A stretch of 64,000 bases of DNA from Roseiarcus sp963737365. Lineage in GTDB: Bacteria; Pseudomonadota; Alphaproteobacteria; Rhizobiales; Beijerinckiaceae. Location: positions 1,426,001-1,490,000 of the forward strand of contig CAVTSD010000001.1 of assembly GCA_963737365.1 (NCBI GenBank), given 5' to 3'. Shown here in pieces: positions 28,182-37,545 of the stretch; position 1 is the stretch's first letter; each line of letters begins with the position of its first letter. Below the pieces are notes generated by a model that was not told the origin of the DNA, ran no database searches, and saw only the letters and a list, made by a program, of their open reading frames with translations. A program made the translations under genes and the position numbers.

Positions 28182-29205
28182 TCTAGCGAGCCTTAACGAT
28201 CATCGGGAATGCCGCCGCGCCATTCGGGACGGATCAAAGTCGTTTTACGCCGCCTCGAGGCTTTTGCCCGCGGGCGCGCGCAAGCGGGCTTTCGCGCTCT
28301 ACGCCTTTTGCCGCCTGTCGGATGATGCGATCGACCTTAGCGGCGGCTCCAAGGACGCGCTGGATCGATTGCGCAACCGCCTTGCCTGCGCCGCCCGGGG
28401 GCGCCCCCAGCCATACGCGGCGGATCGCGCAATGGCGGATCTCATGCGCCGGTGCGCTATCCCCGCTGCTCTGCCTGAGGCCCTGCTTGAAGGACTTGCC
28501 TGGGATGCAGAGGGACGAAGCTACGAAACGATCGACGAACTCTTCGACTATGCGGCGCGGGTCGCCGGCGCGGTCGGCGTAATGATGGCGCTCATCATGG
28601 ATGTGCGATCGCCCCAAGCGCTCGCCCGCGCCTGCGATCTTGGGGTCGCGATGCAACTCACCAACATTGCCCGCGATGTCGGGGAAGATGCGCGTCTCGG
28701 TCGCGTCTATTTGCCCAGACAATGGCTGCAGGCAGGCGGAATCGACGCGGACGCATGGCTCTCAGAACCCAAGCTCGACGAGCGGCTTCGTCCGATTGTC
28801 GCGCGGCTGCTCCGGGAAGCGGACGCCCTCTACCTTCGCGCTCATGCCGGGATTGCGCTCTTGCCCGCAAATTGTCGTCCGGCGATTCTCGCTGCGGCGC
28901 TCATTTATCAAGAGATCGGCCGCGAGATCGAACATAGCGCTTTCGACTCCGTCACTCGACGCGCGCGGGTTTCAGCAACCCGAAAACTTTTTTTGATGGC
29001 CCAAGCGATGCGCAGGTCGGTCTCGCTGCCTGAAGCGAGCGCGACGCCGCCTCTTGCTTGCGCGAACTTTCTCATTAAATCTGCGCGAAGCGGCCGCAAC
29101 ATTCCGACGAGAGCCCCGCACCCGATCGTGGGTTGGCGCAAATCCTTTATCCGTGTGCTCGGCGTCTTCGAACGGCTCCAGCGTTCGGAGCGCTTCGAGG
29201 GCTGA
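28162..29205 (+). CDS. crtB: Phytoene synthase
   Basis: A 347-residue prenyltransferase that joins two geranylgeranyl diphosphates into phytoene. SKSFYAASRLLPAGARKRAF, the first Asp motif region FCRLSDDAIDLS, YETIDELFDYAARVAGAVG and the second motif LTNIARDVGEDARLGRVYLP are all present. ATG 28162 (MPQFSFDLASL) is inside the end of crtI, indicating coupling. It forms the first committed carotenoid step with crtE upstream in the pathway. Confidence 0.95.
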   Translation: MPQFSFDLASLNDHRECRRAIRDGSKSFYAASRLLPAGARKRAFALYAFCRLSDDAIDLSGGSKDALDRLRNRLACAARGRPQPYAADRAMADLMRRCAIPAALPEALLEGLAWDAEGRSYETIDELFDYAARVAGAVGVMMALIMDVRSPQALARACDLGVAMQLTNIARDVGEDARLGRVYLPRQWLQAGGIDADAWLSEPKLDERLRPIVARLLREADALYLRAHAGIALLPANCRPAILAAALIYQEIGREIEHSAFDSVTRRARVSATRKLFLMAQAMRRSVSLPEASATPPLACANFLIKSARSGRNIPTRAPHPIVGWRKSFIRVLGVFERLQRSERFEG

Positions 29206-29213
29206 TCTTCCCC

Positions 29214-29363
29214 GTGGACCAGAACTACTATGGGGTCGTCGAGATGCTGCTCTCCTTTGGAGCGGTGCTCCTCTTTGGCTTCTGGCAACTCTGGTCGGTG
29301 TCGAAGGCGAAGAAGGCGCGTCTCGAACGCGAGCGCGCGCGATCGGACGACCTTGGCCACTGA
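29214..29363 (+). CDS. Small single-helix membrane protein downstream of crtB
   Basis: A 49-residue frame starting at GTG 29214, nine bases after the crtB stop. The product MDQNYYGVVEMLLSFGAVLL, then FGFWQLWSVSKAKKARL, has one membrane helix and a strongly basic, coiled tail. Small genes of this kind occur at this position in other purple-bacterial clusters. Codon use matches the neighbours. Function unknown; a role in carotenoid-enzyme assembly would be a guess. Confidence 0.7.
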   Translation: MDQNYYGVVEMLLSFGAVLLFGFWQLWSVSKAKKARLERERARSDDLGH

Positions 29364-29416
29364 GCCTTGATGGATAGCTGGGGGCCTGAAGAAAACGCGC
29401 GCGCGGAGGTGGGCCG

Positions 29417-30343
29417 CTAGAGCCTCGGCATTCGGAATGGAAGCATGAGGCGGATGAGAGGATTGGCGACGCGGTCTAGCGAGAGACTCTCATGCATCGA
29501 ACTCGACACGCTCGCCGAACAAGGCGTGCTCGACAAGGCTTCGCGCGTAAAACGGCGTGTCTTCGAAGGAGCGGACAGCGGAGGCTCGACCTTCATCCCC
29601 GCGCGCCGTTCGGGCAAGACCCCAGCGCGTGCGAGGCAAGCGAGCGGACGGCGGCGAGGGGCGCTCATCAAAATGCGCGCTTCGGTCGAAAGCGAGCGCG
29701 AGCGACAAAGGCGGTTCTCGCCTTCGAACGGCGTCATAGAGGATCGCCGCCCCGTCGCGGGTTGGAGCGCGCGACCAGGTCCATTGCGAGAACGCGTGCT
29801 CGATCGGCTCATCCCCGGCGTTCTGGTCGAGATAGCCTGACCCCTGCCACCGGAGCGTTGGCGCATCCATCTCGACCGAGACACGCGCGCGCGGCGCGAG
29901 AGGCCTCCACCAATGCCGGCCTTGTTCTTCCAGAACGAAGGCGTTCGGATTGATCGCTTCGGGATGAATCGTGACCCGCCCGCGAATGCGATGGGGGATC
30001 GGCGCGCCGCGTTCGTGAATGTCAAGCACAAGCGCGCCGCGCTCCCACCTTGCACTCGACCGGCCGATTGCGAGCGTGTCGCGGCTTCGCGTCACCGCGG
30101 ATCGCCGGCGTTCCGTCATCGCCCATCGCGACGCTCGCGGACCGTAGAGCGCCACATTGAAGGCGCAGTGATCGAGCGGATCGCGCCGTCCCGCCCACGC
30201 ATAATAGGGCGAGAAGACGCTTCCGACGAAGGCGATGATGGTTAGTCCATGTTGGCCATCGTCGCTGATGGCGTCGACGTACCACCAGGCATAGCCGCCG
30301 GGTACAACCTCCCAGTCGAAGCAAGGTCCAGCATCACCCGCAT
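29417..30343 (-). CDS. crtC: Carotenoid 1,2-hydratase (hydroxyneurosporene synthase), frameshifted
   Basis: Adds water to the C-1,2 double bond of acyclic carotenoids, starting the rhodopin/spirilloxanthin branch. GGYAWWYVDAISDDGQHGLT, IIAFVGSVFSPYYAW and WWRPLAPRARVSVEM identify it. At 29499-29504 the minus strand reads GAGTTC where GAGTC would continue VESMHESLSLDRVANPL to the normal end at 29417; as read it stops at 29490. The start is unresolved: no start codon lies in frame near the expected N-terminus, so another indel near 30320-30340 is suspected and the given end is approximate. Confidence 0.85.
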
Positions 30344-31814
30344 CGCCGCCTGGCGGCCCGACAGCGCCGCCATCGGCGCTCCCGGTCCGGGATGGACGCT
30401 GCCGCCCGCCAGATAAAGACCCGGAAGGCGGGTCTTCGATCCCGCCCGCGCGAACGACGCTCTCCATCCGTGCGTCGCCCGACCGTAGAGCGCCCCGCGG
30501 GTCGACGGATAGAGGCGGGCGAAATCCTCCGGCGTCGTTCGTCGGATCGAGCCTGCGTTCCTCGTGATTCTCAGGCCAGATCGCTCCAGCATTCGGAAAG
30601 AGGTTTCCTCGCATGAAAGGATCTCCGCATCGGTTAGGGGGCGGTCCGCTGGACGAGTCGGAGCGTTGACGAGGCAGAAGAGGCGCTCGTCATCGTGCGA
30701 CGCCGCGGGGCTCGCGGCTTCGTCGCGATCCTGCGCGCAGACGTAGACTGTCGGGACGCCCGGCAGGCGCGAGCGCCCGAAGAGGTCATCGAATTCGGAC
30801 CTGTAGTCGCTCGAAAAGAACACGTTATGGCGAACGAGCGGAAATCCCTCGACCCGCGCCGTCATCGCCCAGGTGAGGGCCGAGAGCGATCGCTCGGCCG
30901 GTTGGGTCGCAGCGACGACGCGCGCGGCTTCGGGGCCCCCGCTTCCGTCAGCCAAGGCGGCGACATCCCCGTTCCAGATGACCGCGTCCGCCGCTATCCG
31001 CTCGCCGTCGTCCGTCTCCACGCCTGCCGCGCGGCCCTTCTCGACGACGATCCGCGCAACGCGCCGGCCAAAGCGGAGCTCGGCGCCGCGAGCGCGCGCA
31101 AGTTCACAGAGCGCCTCCGCGAGGCGCGCCATGCCGCCTTGAACGGTCCAAACACCCTCGCGCTCGACGTGGGCGACCAGCATCAGGGTCGCCGGGGCGA
31201 GGTAGGGCGATGAGCCGCAATAGGTGGCGTATCGCCCGAAAAGCTGGCGCAAGCGAGGATCCGCAAAATGATCTTCGAGCGCGCGCGCGAGCGTCGTGAA
31301 CGGGGATATGCCAAGAAGATCAGGAAGGCGTGAGAATCCGACCCGCGTTGCGAGTTCGACGGGGCCCGGTCTCGATCCGCTAATGAACGTGTCGCGCAGC
31401 GTTCGATAGATCGAACTCGGCGCGCTCGCAAAAACGGCGATAGCCCTCCGCTTCGCGCGCGCCTGCGAACTCGGCAATCGCCTCTGCGCTTTGGTCGATG
31501 TCGGAATAGAGGTCGAGGCGCGAACCGTCTCCCCAGGCATGGCGGGCGAGCCGCATGGTTCGATTCAAGGCGACTTCCCGAGACAGGCGCGCGCCCGCGT
31601 CTTCGAAGATCTGTTCGAACACCCAGGGCATCGTGAGCACGGTCGGACCGGCGTCGATCCGGCGCGCGCCTGCCTCAACCTCGCGCATCTTCCCGCCGGG
31701 ACCTTCCGCGGCATCGAGCGTCGTCACCTGGAAGCCGCGCGTGGAGAGCGCGATGGTCGCGGCCAGGCCGCCCATCCCCGCTCCGACGACCACCACCCGC
31801 CGTTTGACCGTCAT
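30242..31814 (-). CDS. crtD: Methoxyneurosporene (C-3,4) desaturase, frameshifted
   Basis: FAD-dependent desaturase making the 3,4 double bond of acyclic carotenoids. The N-terminus is MTVKRRVVVVGAGMGGLAAT, then EGPGGKMREVEAG; the C-terminus is LYLAGGSVHPGPGAPMAALS. At 31413-31418 the minus strand reads GAGTTC in place of GAGTC; correction gives ERAESIYRTLRDTFISG and about 523 residues. As read, translation stops at 31380. ATG 31814 has GGAGGG six bases before it. It overlaps the start of crtC by roughly 100 bases and is divergent from crtE. Confidence 0.92.
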
Positions 31815-31855
31815 CCGGCCCTCCAAATTGGCATGTTGATCAGGACGCCAATATG

Positions 31856-31898
31856 TGTCAATCTAAGATGACACTATGGGTGACTATCGCAGTAGACA
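31856..31898 (+). promoter_or_regulatory. PpsR/CrtJ operator pair between crtD and crtE
   Basis: TGT-N12-ACA at 31856-31873 (TGTCAATCTAAGATGACA, whose outer five bases are a perfect inverted repeat) and TGA-N12-ACA at 31881-31898 (TGACTATCGCAGTAGACA), 7 bases apart. The pair lies in the 100-base divergent space and can control both directions. On the minus strand TTGACA (31861-31856) could be the crtD -35 box. Confidence 0.78.
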
Positions 31899-31913
31899 CA
31901 AATGGGAGATCCT

Positions 31914-32777
31914 ATGGAAACGGGCGCCCGCATCGAGGAAACCCTGGAGCATGTGATCGCGCAAGCATCGGGAGCGGGAGCGCCGCCGCTTCTTGCCGCA
32001 GCGCTGCATTACGCGGTCTTTCCTGGAGGCCATCGCATCCGACCGCAACTTTGCTTGGCGGTTGCGAAGGCATGCGGCGACGCCCATCCGCCCACGTCGT
32101 CAGCGGCCGCGGCCGCTCTCGAACTTTTGCATTGCGCTTCGCTGGTGCACGATGACCTGCCCTGTTTCGATGACGCTGACACGAGACGCGGCAAGCCCTC
32201 CGTTCACGCACAGTTTGGAACGCCGATCGCCGTATTGGCGGGCGATGCGCTGATCGTCCTCGCCTTCGAGAGTTTGGCGCGGGCAGCTTCGCCTAAGCGG
32301 CTCGCTTCATTGGTCTCGATTGTCGCCGCCGCGGTCGGCGCGCCGAGCGGAATCGTGGCCGGCCAGGCTTGGGAAAGCGAAGCCGCCGTGCCGCTCGTCA
32401 ACTACCAGCGCGCGAAAACCGGCGCGCTCTTCGTGGGCTCGACCATGGCCGGCGCCGCCGCGGCTGGCCTCGAGCCTGAACCGTGGCGCAAGCTTGGAGA
32501 GGCGCTCGGCGAGGCCTACCAGGTTGCCGACGATCTACGCGACGTGCTCTGCGATGCGGAGGAACTTGGAAAGCCGATCGGTCAGGACGCCGCACGCTAT
32601 CGCCCGAACGCGGCCGCTCAACTCGGCGTCGGCGGCGCCAAGGCGCGGCTCGAGCAGCTCGTGAGGATCGCCGCCGATTCCATTCCGGATTGCCCCAGGC
32701 GCTCTGACCTTGGCAAGCTCATCGAGGCGCAGACGGCGCAGCTCTTTCCCAAGCAGCTCCAACGCGTCGCAGCCTAA
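31914..32777 (+). CDS. crtE: Geranylgeranyl diphosphate synthase
   Basis: A 287-residue trans-prenyltransferase making the C20 precursor for carotenoids and for the bacteriochlorophyll tail. The first Asp-rich motif LVHDDLPCFDDADTRRGKPS and the second AYQVADDLRDVLCD are intact; GGHRIRPQLCLA is the substrate-binding Arg segment. ATG 31914 is chosen because GGGAG lies 6 bases before it; ATG 31902 is an in-frame alternative adding four residues. Confidence 0.94.
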   Translation: METGARIEETLEHVIAQASGAGAPPLLAAALHYAVFPGGHRIRPQLCLAVAKACGDAHPPTSSAAAAALELLHCASLVHDDLPCFDDADTRRGKPSVHAQFGTPIAVLAGDALIVLAFESLARAASPKRLASLVSIVAAAVGAPSGIVAGQAWESEAAVPLVNYQRAKTGALFVGSTMAGAAAAGLEPEPWRKLGEALGEAYQVADDLRDVLCDAEELGKPIGQDAARYRPNAAAQLGVGGAKARLEQLVRIAADSIPDCPRRSDLGKLIEAQTAQLFPKQLQRVAA

Positions 32778-32791
32778 AGGCGCGGATCGTG

Positions 32792-33949
32792 ATGGCCGCT
32801 CTATCGGCGGGCCTTTCCAGAGCGAGCGTCGCCGAGCGGATGCGCGACTGGCGCAGCCGCATCATCGCCGACGCGCGCTTCCAGCGCTGGGCGGCGAACT
32901 CTCCCCTCACCCGGAGATTGGCGCAACGCAAGGCCCGAGCGCTGTTCGACCTATGCGCGGGCTTCGTCTATTCGCAGGTTCTGAGCGCCTGCGTAAAGCT
33001 TGAGGTGTTCGAACTTCTTCGGACCGGCCCAAAGGACTGCGCAACCCTCGCGCCTCGAATGGCGGTGAGCGTTCCGGCGGCAAGACGCCTCCTCAAGGCC
33101 GCGGCGTCGCTTCGGCTTTTGCGCGCGTTGCCGAACGACCGTTTCGCCCTCGACGACCTCGGCGCCGCGATGATCGGCAATCCGGCGATCGCGGCGTTTG
33201 TCGCGCATCACGATCTTCTTTACAACGATCTCCGCGACCCGGTGGCGCTGCTACGGGGAGAACAGGAGACGGCTCTCTCCGGGTTCTGGCCCTATGCCGT
33301 CAACAGGCCGGGCGCTCCAGATAACGACGCGGCCACGCCGGACGTCGAGCGCTGCGACGCTTACAGCGAATTGATGACCCGCACCCAGGCGCTGGTCACT
33401 GAAACGGTCCTCGACGCCTATCGCTTCGACCGGCATCGGCGGCTCATGGATGTCGGCGGAGGCGAAGGCGCCTTTCTTGCCGCGGCCGCAAAGCGTGCCC
33501 CGAATCTGGAGCTCACCCTCTTCGACCTCCCGGCCGTCGCGGCGCGCGCCCGCGAGCGACTGGCCTCGCGTGGACTAGGCGGGCGAGTCGAAACGATTGG
33601 CGGCGACATGCTGCGCGATCGGCTCCCGCGCGGAGCCGACGTCATCTCGCTGGTGCGGGTTCTGCACGACCACGACGACGAATCCGCGAAAGCGCTCATT
33701 GCCGCGATTCGCGATGCGCTGCCGCGAGGAGGGGCGATCGTCATCGCCGAACCGATGGCGGGCGCGCCCGGCGCGGAGCCGATGGGAGATGCGTATTTCG
33801 GCTTCTATCTTCTCGCGATGGGCCGGGGTCGTCCGCGCACGATGGGCGAGATCGCTCAACTGTTGAACGCCGAAGGATTCGAGGCCGGGCGCGAGGCGAA
33901 AACGCGGAATGCCCTCGTCGTCAGCGTCTTCACAGCTCTTCGAGTGTAA
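32792..33949 (+). CDS. crtF: Hydroxyneurosporene O-methyltransferase
   Basis: A 385-residue class I SAM methyltransferase that methylates the 1-hydroxyl of carotenoids (spirilloxanthin or spheroidene series). An N-terminal dimerisation helical region precedes the SAM site RLMDVGGGEGAFLAAAAKRA; later VRVLHDHDDESAKALI carries the catalytic His. It follows crtE by 14 bases. ATG 32792 is preferred over GTG 32789. Its stop codon lies inside the first bchC operator. Confidence 0.93.
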   Translation: MAALSAGLSRASVAERMRDWRSRIIADARFQRWAANSPLTRRLAQRKARALFDLCAGFVYSQVLSACVKLEVFELLRTGPKDCATLAPRMAVSVPAARRLLKAAASLRLLRALPNDRFALDDLGAAMIGNPAIAAFVAHHDLLYNDLRDPVALLRGEQETALSGFWPYAVNRPGAPDNDAATPDVERCDAYSELMTRTQALVTETVLDAYRFDRHRRLMDVGGGEGAFLAAAAKRAPNLELTLFDLPAVAARARERLASRGLGGRVETIGGDMLRDRLPRGADVISLVRVLHDHDDESAKALIAAIRDALPRGGAIVIAEPMAGAPGAEPMGDAYFGFYLLAMGRGRPRTMGEIAQLLNAEGFEAGREAKTRNALVVSVFTALRV

Positions 33950-33988
33950 CTTTCACTTGACAACCAACCCTGAACTTTTAGATTGACA
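33945..33988 (+). promoter_or_regulatory. bchC promoter with tandem PpsR/CrtJ operators
   Basis: TGT-N12-ACA at 33945-33962 (TGTAACTTTCACTTGACA) and TGA-N12-ACA at 33971-33988 (TGAACTTTTAGATTGACA), exactly 8 bases apart, the spacing known for the CrtJ pair at bchC in Rhodobacter. A -35 box TTGACA (33957-33962) and a -10 box TAGATT (33979-33984) with 16-base spacing are embedded in the two operators, so bound repressor would cover the polymerase site. Confidence 0.85.
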
Positions 33989-34012
33989 CTTACGTCTTCG
34001 GGAATGTCTGGC

Positions 34013-34955
34013 ATGCTCAGTTCGCTGGCAGTGGTTTTAGAGCAGCCAAAGCGCGTGTCGCTGGAGCGGCTAGCGCTGGATCAGCCGACCGCCGCTGACG
34101 TGACGGTCGAAACGCTCTGGAGCGGGGTTAGCGCCGGCACCGAGCGCCTGTTGTTCATGGGCCGGATGCCCTCATTTCCCGGCATGGGGTATCCGCTCGT
34201 GCCCGGCTACGAGAGCGTCGGCAGAGTTGTCGACGCCGGACCAGACGTCCAGATCGCCATCGGAAGCCGGGTGTTCGTTCCGGGCGCGAAGTGCTTCGGC
34301 GACGCCGTTCGGTGCGTGCATGGCGGCGCCGCGTCCCTCCTGGTCGCCCCGGCTTCCCGCGTCGTTCCGGTCCCGGTCGAGCTTGGCGAAAACGCGGTGC
34401 TGCTGGCTCTGGCGGCGACCGCTCTACACGCCGTCAGCGGGTCGGCGCTCGAAAGTGTCCTCGTCGTCGGCCACGGCGTTCTGGGCCGCCTGCTTGCACG
34501 ACTCGTCATCGCCTCTGGAGGCGAGCCGCCGGTCGTATGGGAAACCAATAGCGATCGGGCTCAAGGCGCCATTGGTTACGAGGTCACGTCGTCGGAGGCG
34601 GATGCGCGCAGGGACTACCGGACGATCTTTGATGTCAGTGGCGATCCCGAAATCCTCGATGCGCTCGTACAAAGACTGGCGCCGGGCGGCGAGATCGTGC
34701 TCGCGGGATTCTACGATCGCCTGAGCTTCAGCTTTCCGCCAGCTTTCATGCGCGAAGCCCGCATCCGGGTTGCGGCGATCTGGCGCGACGGGGATCTGGC
34801 CAAGATCGTGAAGCTTGTCGAAGCGGGAACGCTTTCGCTTGACGGTCTCGTGAACTCATCGACGGCCTGCGGCGGACGCGCCTTCCGCCTACCCCATCGC
34901 TTTCGACGACCCGACCTGTCTCAAGATGGTCCTGGACTGGAGTGCGAGCGCATGA
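34013..34955 (+). CDS. bchC: 3-hydroxyethyl bacteriochlorophyllide a dehydrogenase, frameshifted
   Basis: Zinc-less medium-chain dehydrogenase-like enzyme oxidising the 3-hydroxyethyl group late in bacteriochlorophyll synthesis. SLAVVLEQPKRVSLERLALD, WSGVSAGTERLLFMGRMPSF and VLVVGHGVLGRLLARLVI mark it. At 34852-34857 GACTC is read as GAACTC; correction gives LVTHRRPAADAPSAYPIAF and LKMVLDWSASA ending at TGA 34955 (313 residues, normal). As read, the frame fuses into bchX. Start ATG 34013 is preferred; ATG 34004 is possible. The start TTG at 33983 is inside the operator and is rejected. Confidence 0.92.
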
Positions 34956-35968
34956 GCATCAGGGAGGGATTCCTGACTGCGGCCGAACTTGCGGCGCCGC
35001 CCGCCCATCTGCTGCGAGACGAGGCGGCGATCGAGCCGGATCCGGTTCCCACAGAGTCGAAAAAAACCACCCAGATCATCGCTATCTACGGAAAGGGCGG
35101 CATCGGCAAGAGTTTCACGCTCGCCAATCTTTCCTACATGATGGCTCAGCAGGGAAAGAAAGTCCTGCTGATCGGGTGCGATCCCAAGAGCGACACGACC
35201 TCGCTGCTTTTCGGCGGACGCGCCTGTCCGACAATCATCGAGACATCGACCAAGAAGAAGCTCGCCGGCGATCAGGTGCAGATCGGCGACGTGTGCTTCA
35301 AGCGCGACGGCGTCTTTGCGATGGAGCTCGGCGGTCCCGAGGTTGGCCGCGGCTGTGGCGGACGCGGCATCATCCACGGCTTCGAACTCCTGGAAAAACT
35401 CGGATTCCATGAATGGGGATTCGATTTCGTTCTGCTGGACTTTCTCGGCGACGTCGTCTGCGGCGGCTTCGGCCTGCCGATCGCCCGCGACATGTGTCAA
35501 AAAGTGATCGTCGTCGGATCGAACGACCTCCAGTCGCTCTACGTCGCCAACAACGTCTGCTCCGCAGTCGAATATTTTCGCAAGATGGGCGGCAACGTCG
35601 GCGTGGGCGGGCTTGTCATCAACAAGGATGACGGAACGGGGGAGGCGCAGGCTTTCGCCGAGGCCGCGGGCATCCCGATCCTCGCGGCGATTCCCGCGGA
35701 CGAGGACATCCGTCGCAAGAGCGCCAATTACGAGATCATCGGCAAGCCGGGCGGCCGCTGGGCGTCGCTCTTCGAGACGCTCGCGAGCAATGTCGCGGAC
35801 GCCGCGCCGCACCGGCCGACGCCGCTGACGCAGGACCAGTTGCTTGGCCTGTTCAAGGGCGAGGCGGTCGGACGACATGTAACGCTGCAACCCGCGACAA
35901 TGACCGACATGTGCGGCGCGGCCTTGCAGACGAGGCCGTCTCTCGAAGTCGTCTACGACACGGTTTGA
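34952..35968 (+). CDS. bchX: Chlorophyllide a reductase iron protein
   Basis: A 338-residue NifH-like ATPase that passes electrons to BchYZ in converting chlorophyllide to the bacteriochlorin. Walker A GKGGIGKSFTLANLSYMM, LIGCDPKSDTTSLLFGG, and the bridging 4Fe-4S cysteines in GGPEVGRGCGGRGI and DFLGDVVCGGFGLP are intact. ATG 34952 overlaps the corrected bchC stop as ATGA, showing coupled translation and confirming the bchC correction. Confidence 0.96.
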   Translation: MSIREGFLTAAELAAPPAHLLRDEAAIEPDPVPTESKKTTQIIAIYGKGGIGKSFTLANLSYMMAQQGKKVLLIGCDPKSDTTSLLFGGRACPTIIETSTKKKLAGDQVQIGDVCFKRDGVFAMELGGPEVGRGCGGRGIIHGFELLEKLGFHEWGFDFVLLDFLGDVVCGGFGLPIARDMCQKVIVVGSNDLQSLYVANNVCSAVEYFRKMGGNVGVGGLVINKDDGTGEAQAFAEAAGIPILAAIPADEDIRRKSANYEIIGKPGGRWASLFETLASNVADAAPHRPTPLTQDQLLGLFKGEAVGRHVTLQPATMTDMCGAALQTRPSLEVVYDTV

Positions 35969-35991
35969 GGGGCGTCCAGAACGTGGCCGTC

Positions 35992-37545
35992 ATGACGCAG
36001 AATGCGCAAAGTGAGCCCCTGATGGACGACGTGAGGCGTGACGAGGTCGCGTCGAAAGCGCCAGCTTCAGCAGCTGAAGGCGCATCTTGCCACGGCGGGC
36101 GGGAGACATTGCTCGAGGCCGCCAAAGCGGCGGGTATGACTGAGACACTCGCGCGCTACGCGAAAGACTATCCAGTCGGGCCGCACGATCAGCCGCAGAG
36201 CATGTGCCCGGCGTTTGGATCGCTGCGAGTGGGCCTGCGCATGCGCCGCACCGCAAGCGTGCTGTCGGGTTCCGCCTGTTGCGTCTATGGGCTGACGTTT
36301 ACGTCGCATTTTTATGGCGCGAAGCGAACGGTGGGCTACGTTCCCTTCAATTCCGAAACGCTGGTCACCGGAAAGCTCTTCGAGGACATCCGCGAAGCGG
36401 TCTTCAAGCTGGCTGATCCCGCCAAGTACGACGCGATTGTCATCATGAATCTTTGCGTGCCGACGGCGTCGGGTGTGCCGTTGCGGCTCCTGCCCAAAGT
36501 AATCGATGGCGTTCGCATCATCGGCATCGACGTGCCGGGCTTCGGTGTGCCCACTCATGCGGAAGCCAAGGATGTCCTTGCCGGAGCGATGCTCAAATTT
36601 GCCAGAGAAGAGGCGGAGCACGGCCCGGTCCAGGCGCCGCGCGGACCTCGATCCGATAAGCCGACCGTGACGCTCTTGGGCGAGGTCTTTCCGGTCGATC
36701 CCGTGCAGATCGGCGCGATGCTCGATCCGATGGGCCTTGCGGCCGGCCCGGTCGTCCCGACGCGCGAATGGCGCGAGCTTTACGGCGCGCTGGACTGCGC
36801 GGTTGTCGCCGCCATCCATCCCTTCTACTCGGCAAGCGTGCGCGAGTTCGAACTGGCCGGCCGGCCGATCGTGGGCTCCGCACCGGTAGGCGTCGAAGGC
36901 ACGGCTGCCTGGCTCGAATCGATTGGTGAAGCTTGCGGAGTTCCGCGCGCGCGGGTCGACGCCGCGAAGGCCAGCGTCCTTCCCCCGATCAAGGCGGCGC
37001 TCGCGCAAACGCCGATCAAGGGGCGCGTCACGCTGTCAGGTTACGAAGGCTCAGAACTCCTGGTCGCGCGGCTGATGATCGAGAGCGGCGCGGATGTCCG
37101 CTATGTCGGAACCGCGTGCCCGCGTACGCGATTCTCAGAGGTCGATTGCGCCTGGCTCGAGGCCAGGGGTGTCAACGTCAAGTTCCGCGCGTCCCTTGAG
37201 CACGATCTCGCGGCCATGGTCGAGTACGAGCCGGATCTTGCGATCGGCACGACGCCAGTCGTGCAGAAAGCCAAGGAGCGCGGGATCCCGGCGCTCTATT
37301 TCACGAACCTGATTTCGGCTCGCCCGCTCATGGGCGTCGCGGGCGCCGGCTCGCTCGCGAAAGTGATCAACGCCGCCATGGGCAACAAGGGCCGCTTTGA
37401 TGCGATGCGCGACTTTTTCGAAGGCGTCGGAGAGGGATTCGCGGCTGGAGTCTGGGAGGAGCAGCCGCGCGACCGTCCGGAGTTCAAGGCGAAGCGGCGC
37501 GCGAAGATGGCGAAACCCGCGCCCGAGGAGATGGGCGCGTGCTAG
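35992..37545 (+). CDS. bchY: Chlorophyllide a reductase subunit Y
   Basis: A 517-residue NifD-like subunit of the BchYZ catalytic component. Cluster-binding cysteines are in QSMCPAFGSLRVGLRM, GSACCVYGLTFTSHF and IVIMNLCVPTASG. It follows bchX by 23 bases; ATG 35992 (MTQNAQSEPLMDDV) is chosen, GTG 35983 is an alternative. The last codons overlap bchZ. Confidence 0.94.
   Translation: MTQNAQSEPLMDDVRRDEVASKAPASAAEGASCHGGRETLLEAAKAAGMTETLARYAKDYPVGPHDQPQSMCPAFGSLRVGLRMRRTASVLSGSACCVYGLTFTSHFYGAKRTVGYVPFNSETLVTGKLFEDIREAVFKLADPAKYDAIVIMNLCVPTASGVPLRLLPKVIDGVRIIGIDVPGFGVPTHAEAKDVLAGAMLKFAREEAEHGPVQAPRGPRSDKPTVTLLGEVFPVDPVQIGAMLDPMGLAAGPVVPTREWRELYGALDCAVVAAIHPFYSASVREFELAGRPIVGSAPVGVEGTAAWLESIGEACGVPRARVDAAKASVLPPIKAALAQTPIKGRVTLSGYEGSELLVARLMIESGADVRYVGTACPRTRFSEVDCAWLEARGVNVKFRASLEHDLAAMVEYEPDLAIGTTPVVQKAKERGIPALYFTNLISARPLMGVAGAGSLAKVINAAMGNKGRFDAMRDFFEGVGEGFAAGVWEEQPRDRPEFKAKRRAKMAKPAPEEMGAC

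Noticed and set aside
33983..35968. A natural BchC-BchX fusion of 661 residues
   Set aside because: Removing one base at 34852-34857 gives a normal BchC end and an ATGA overlap with bchX, so the fusion is an artefact of the frameshift.
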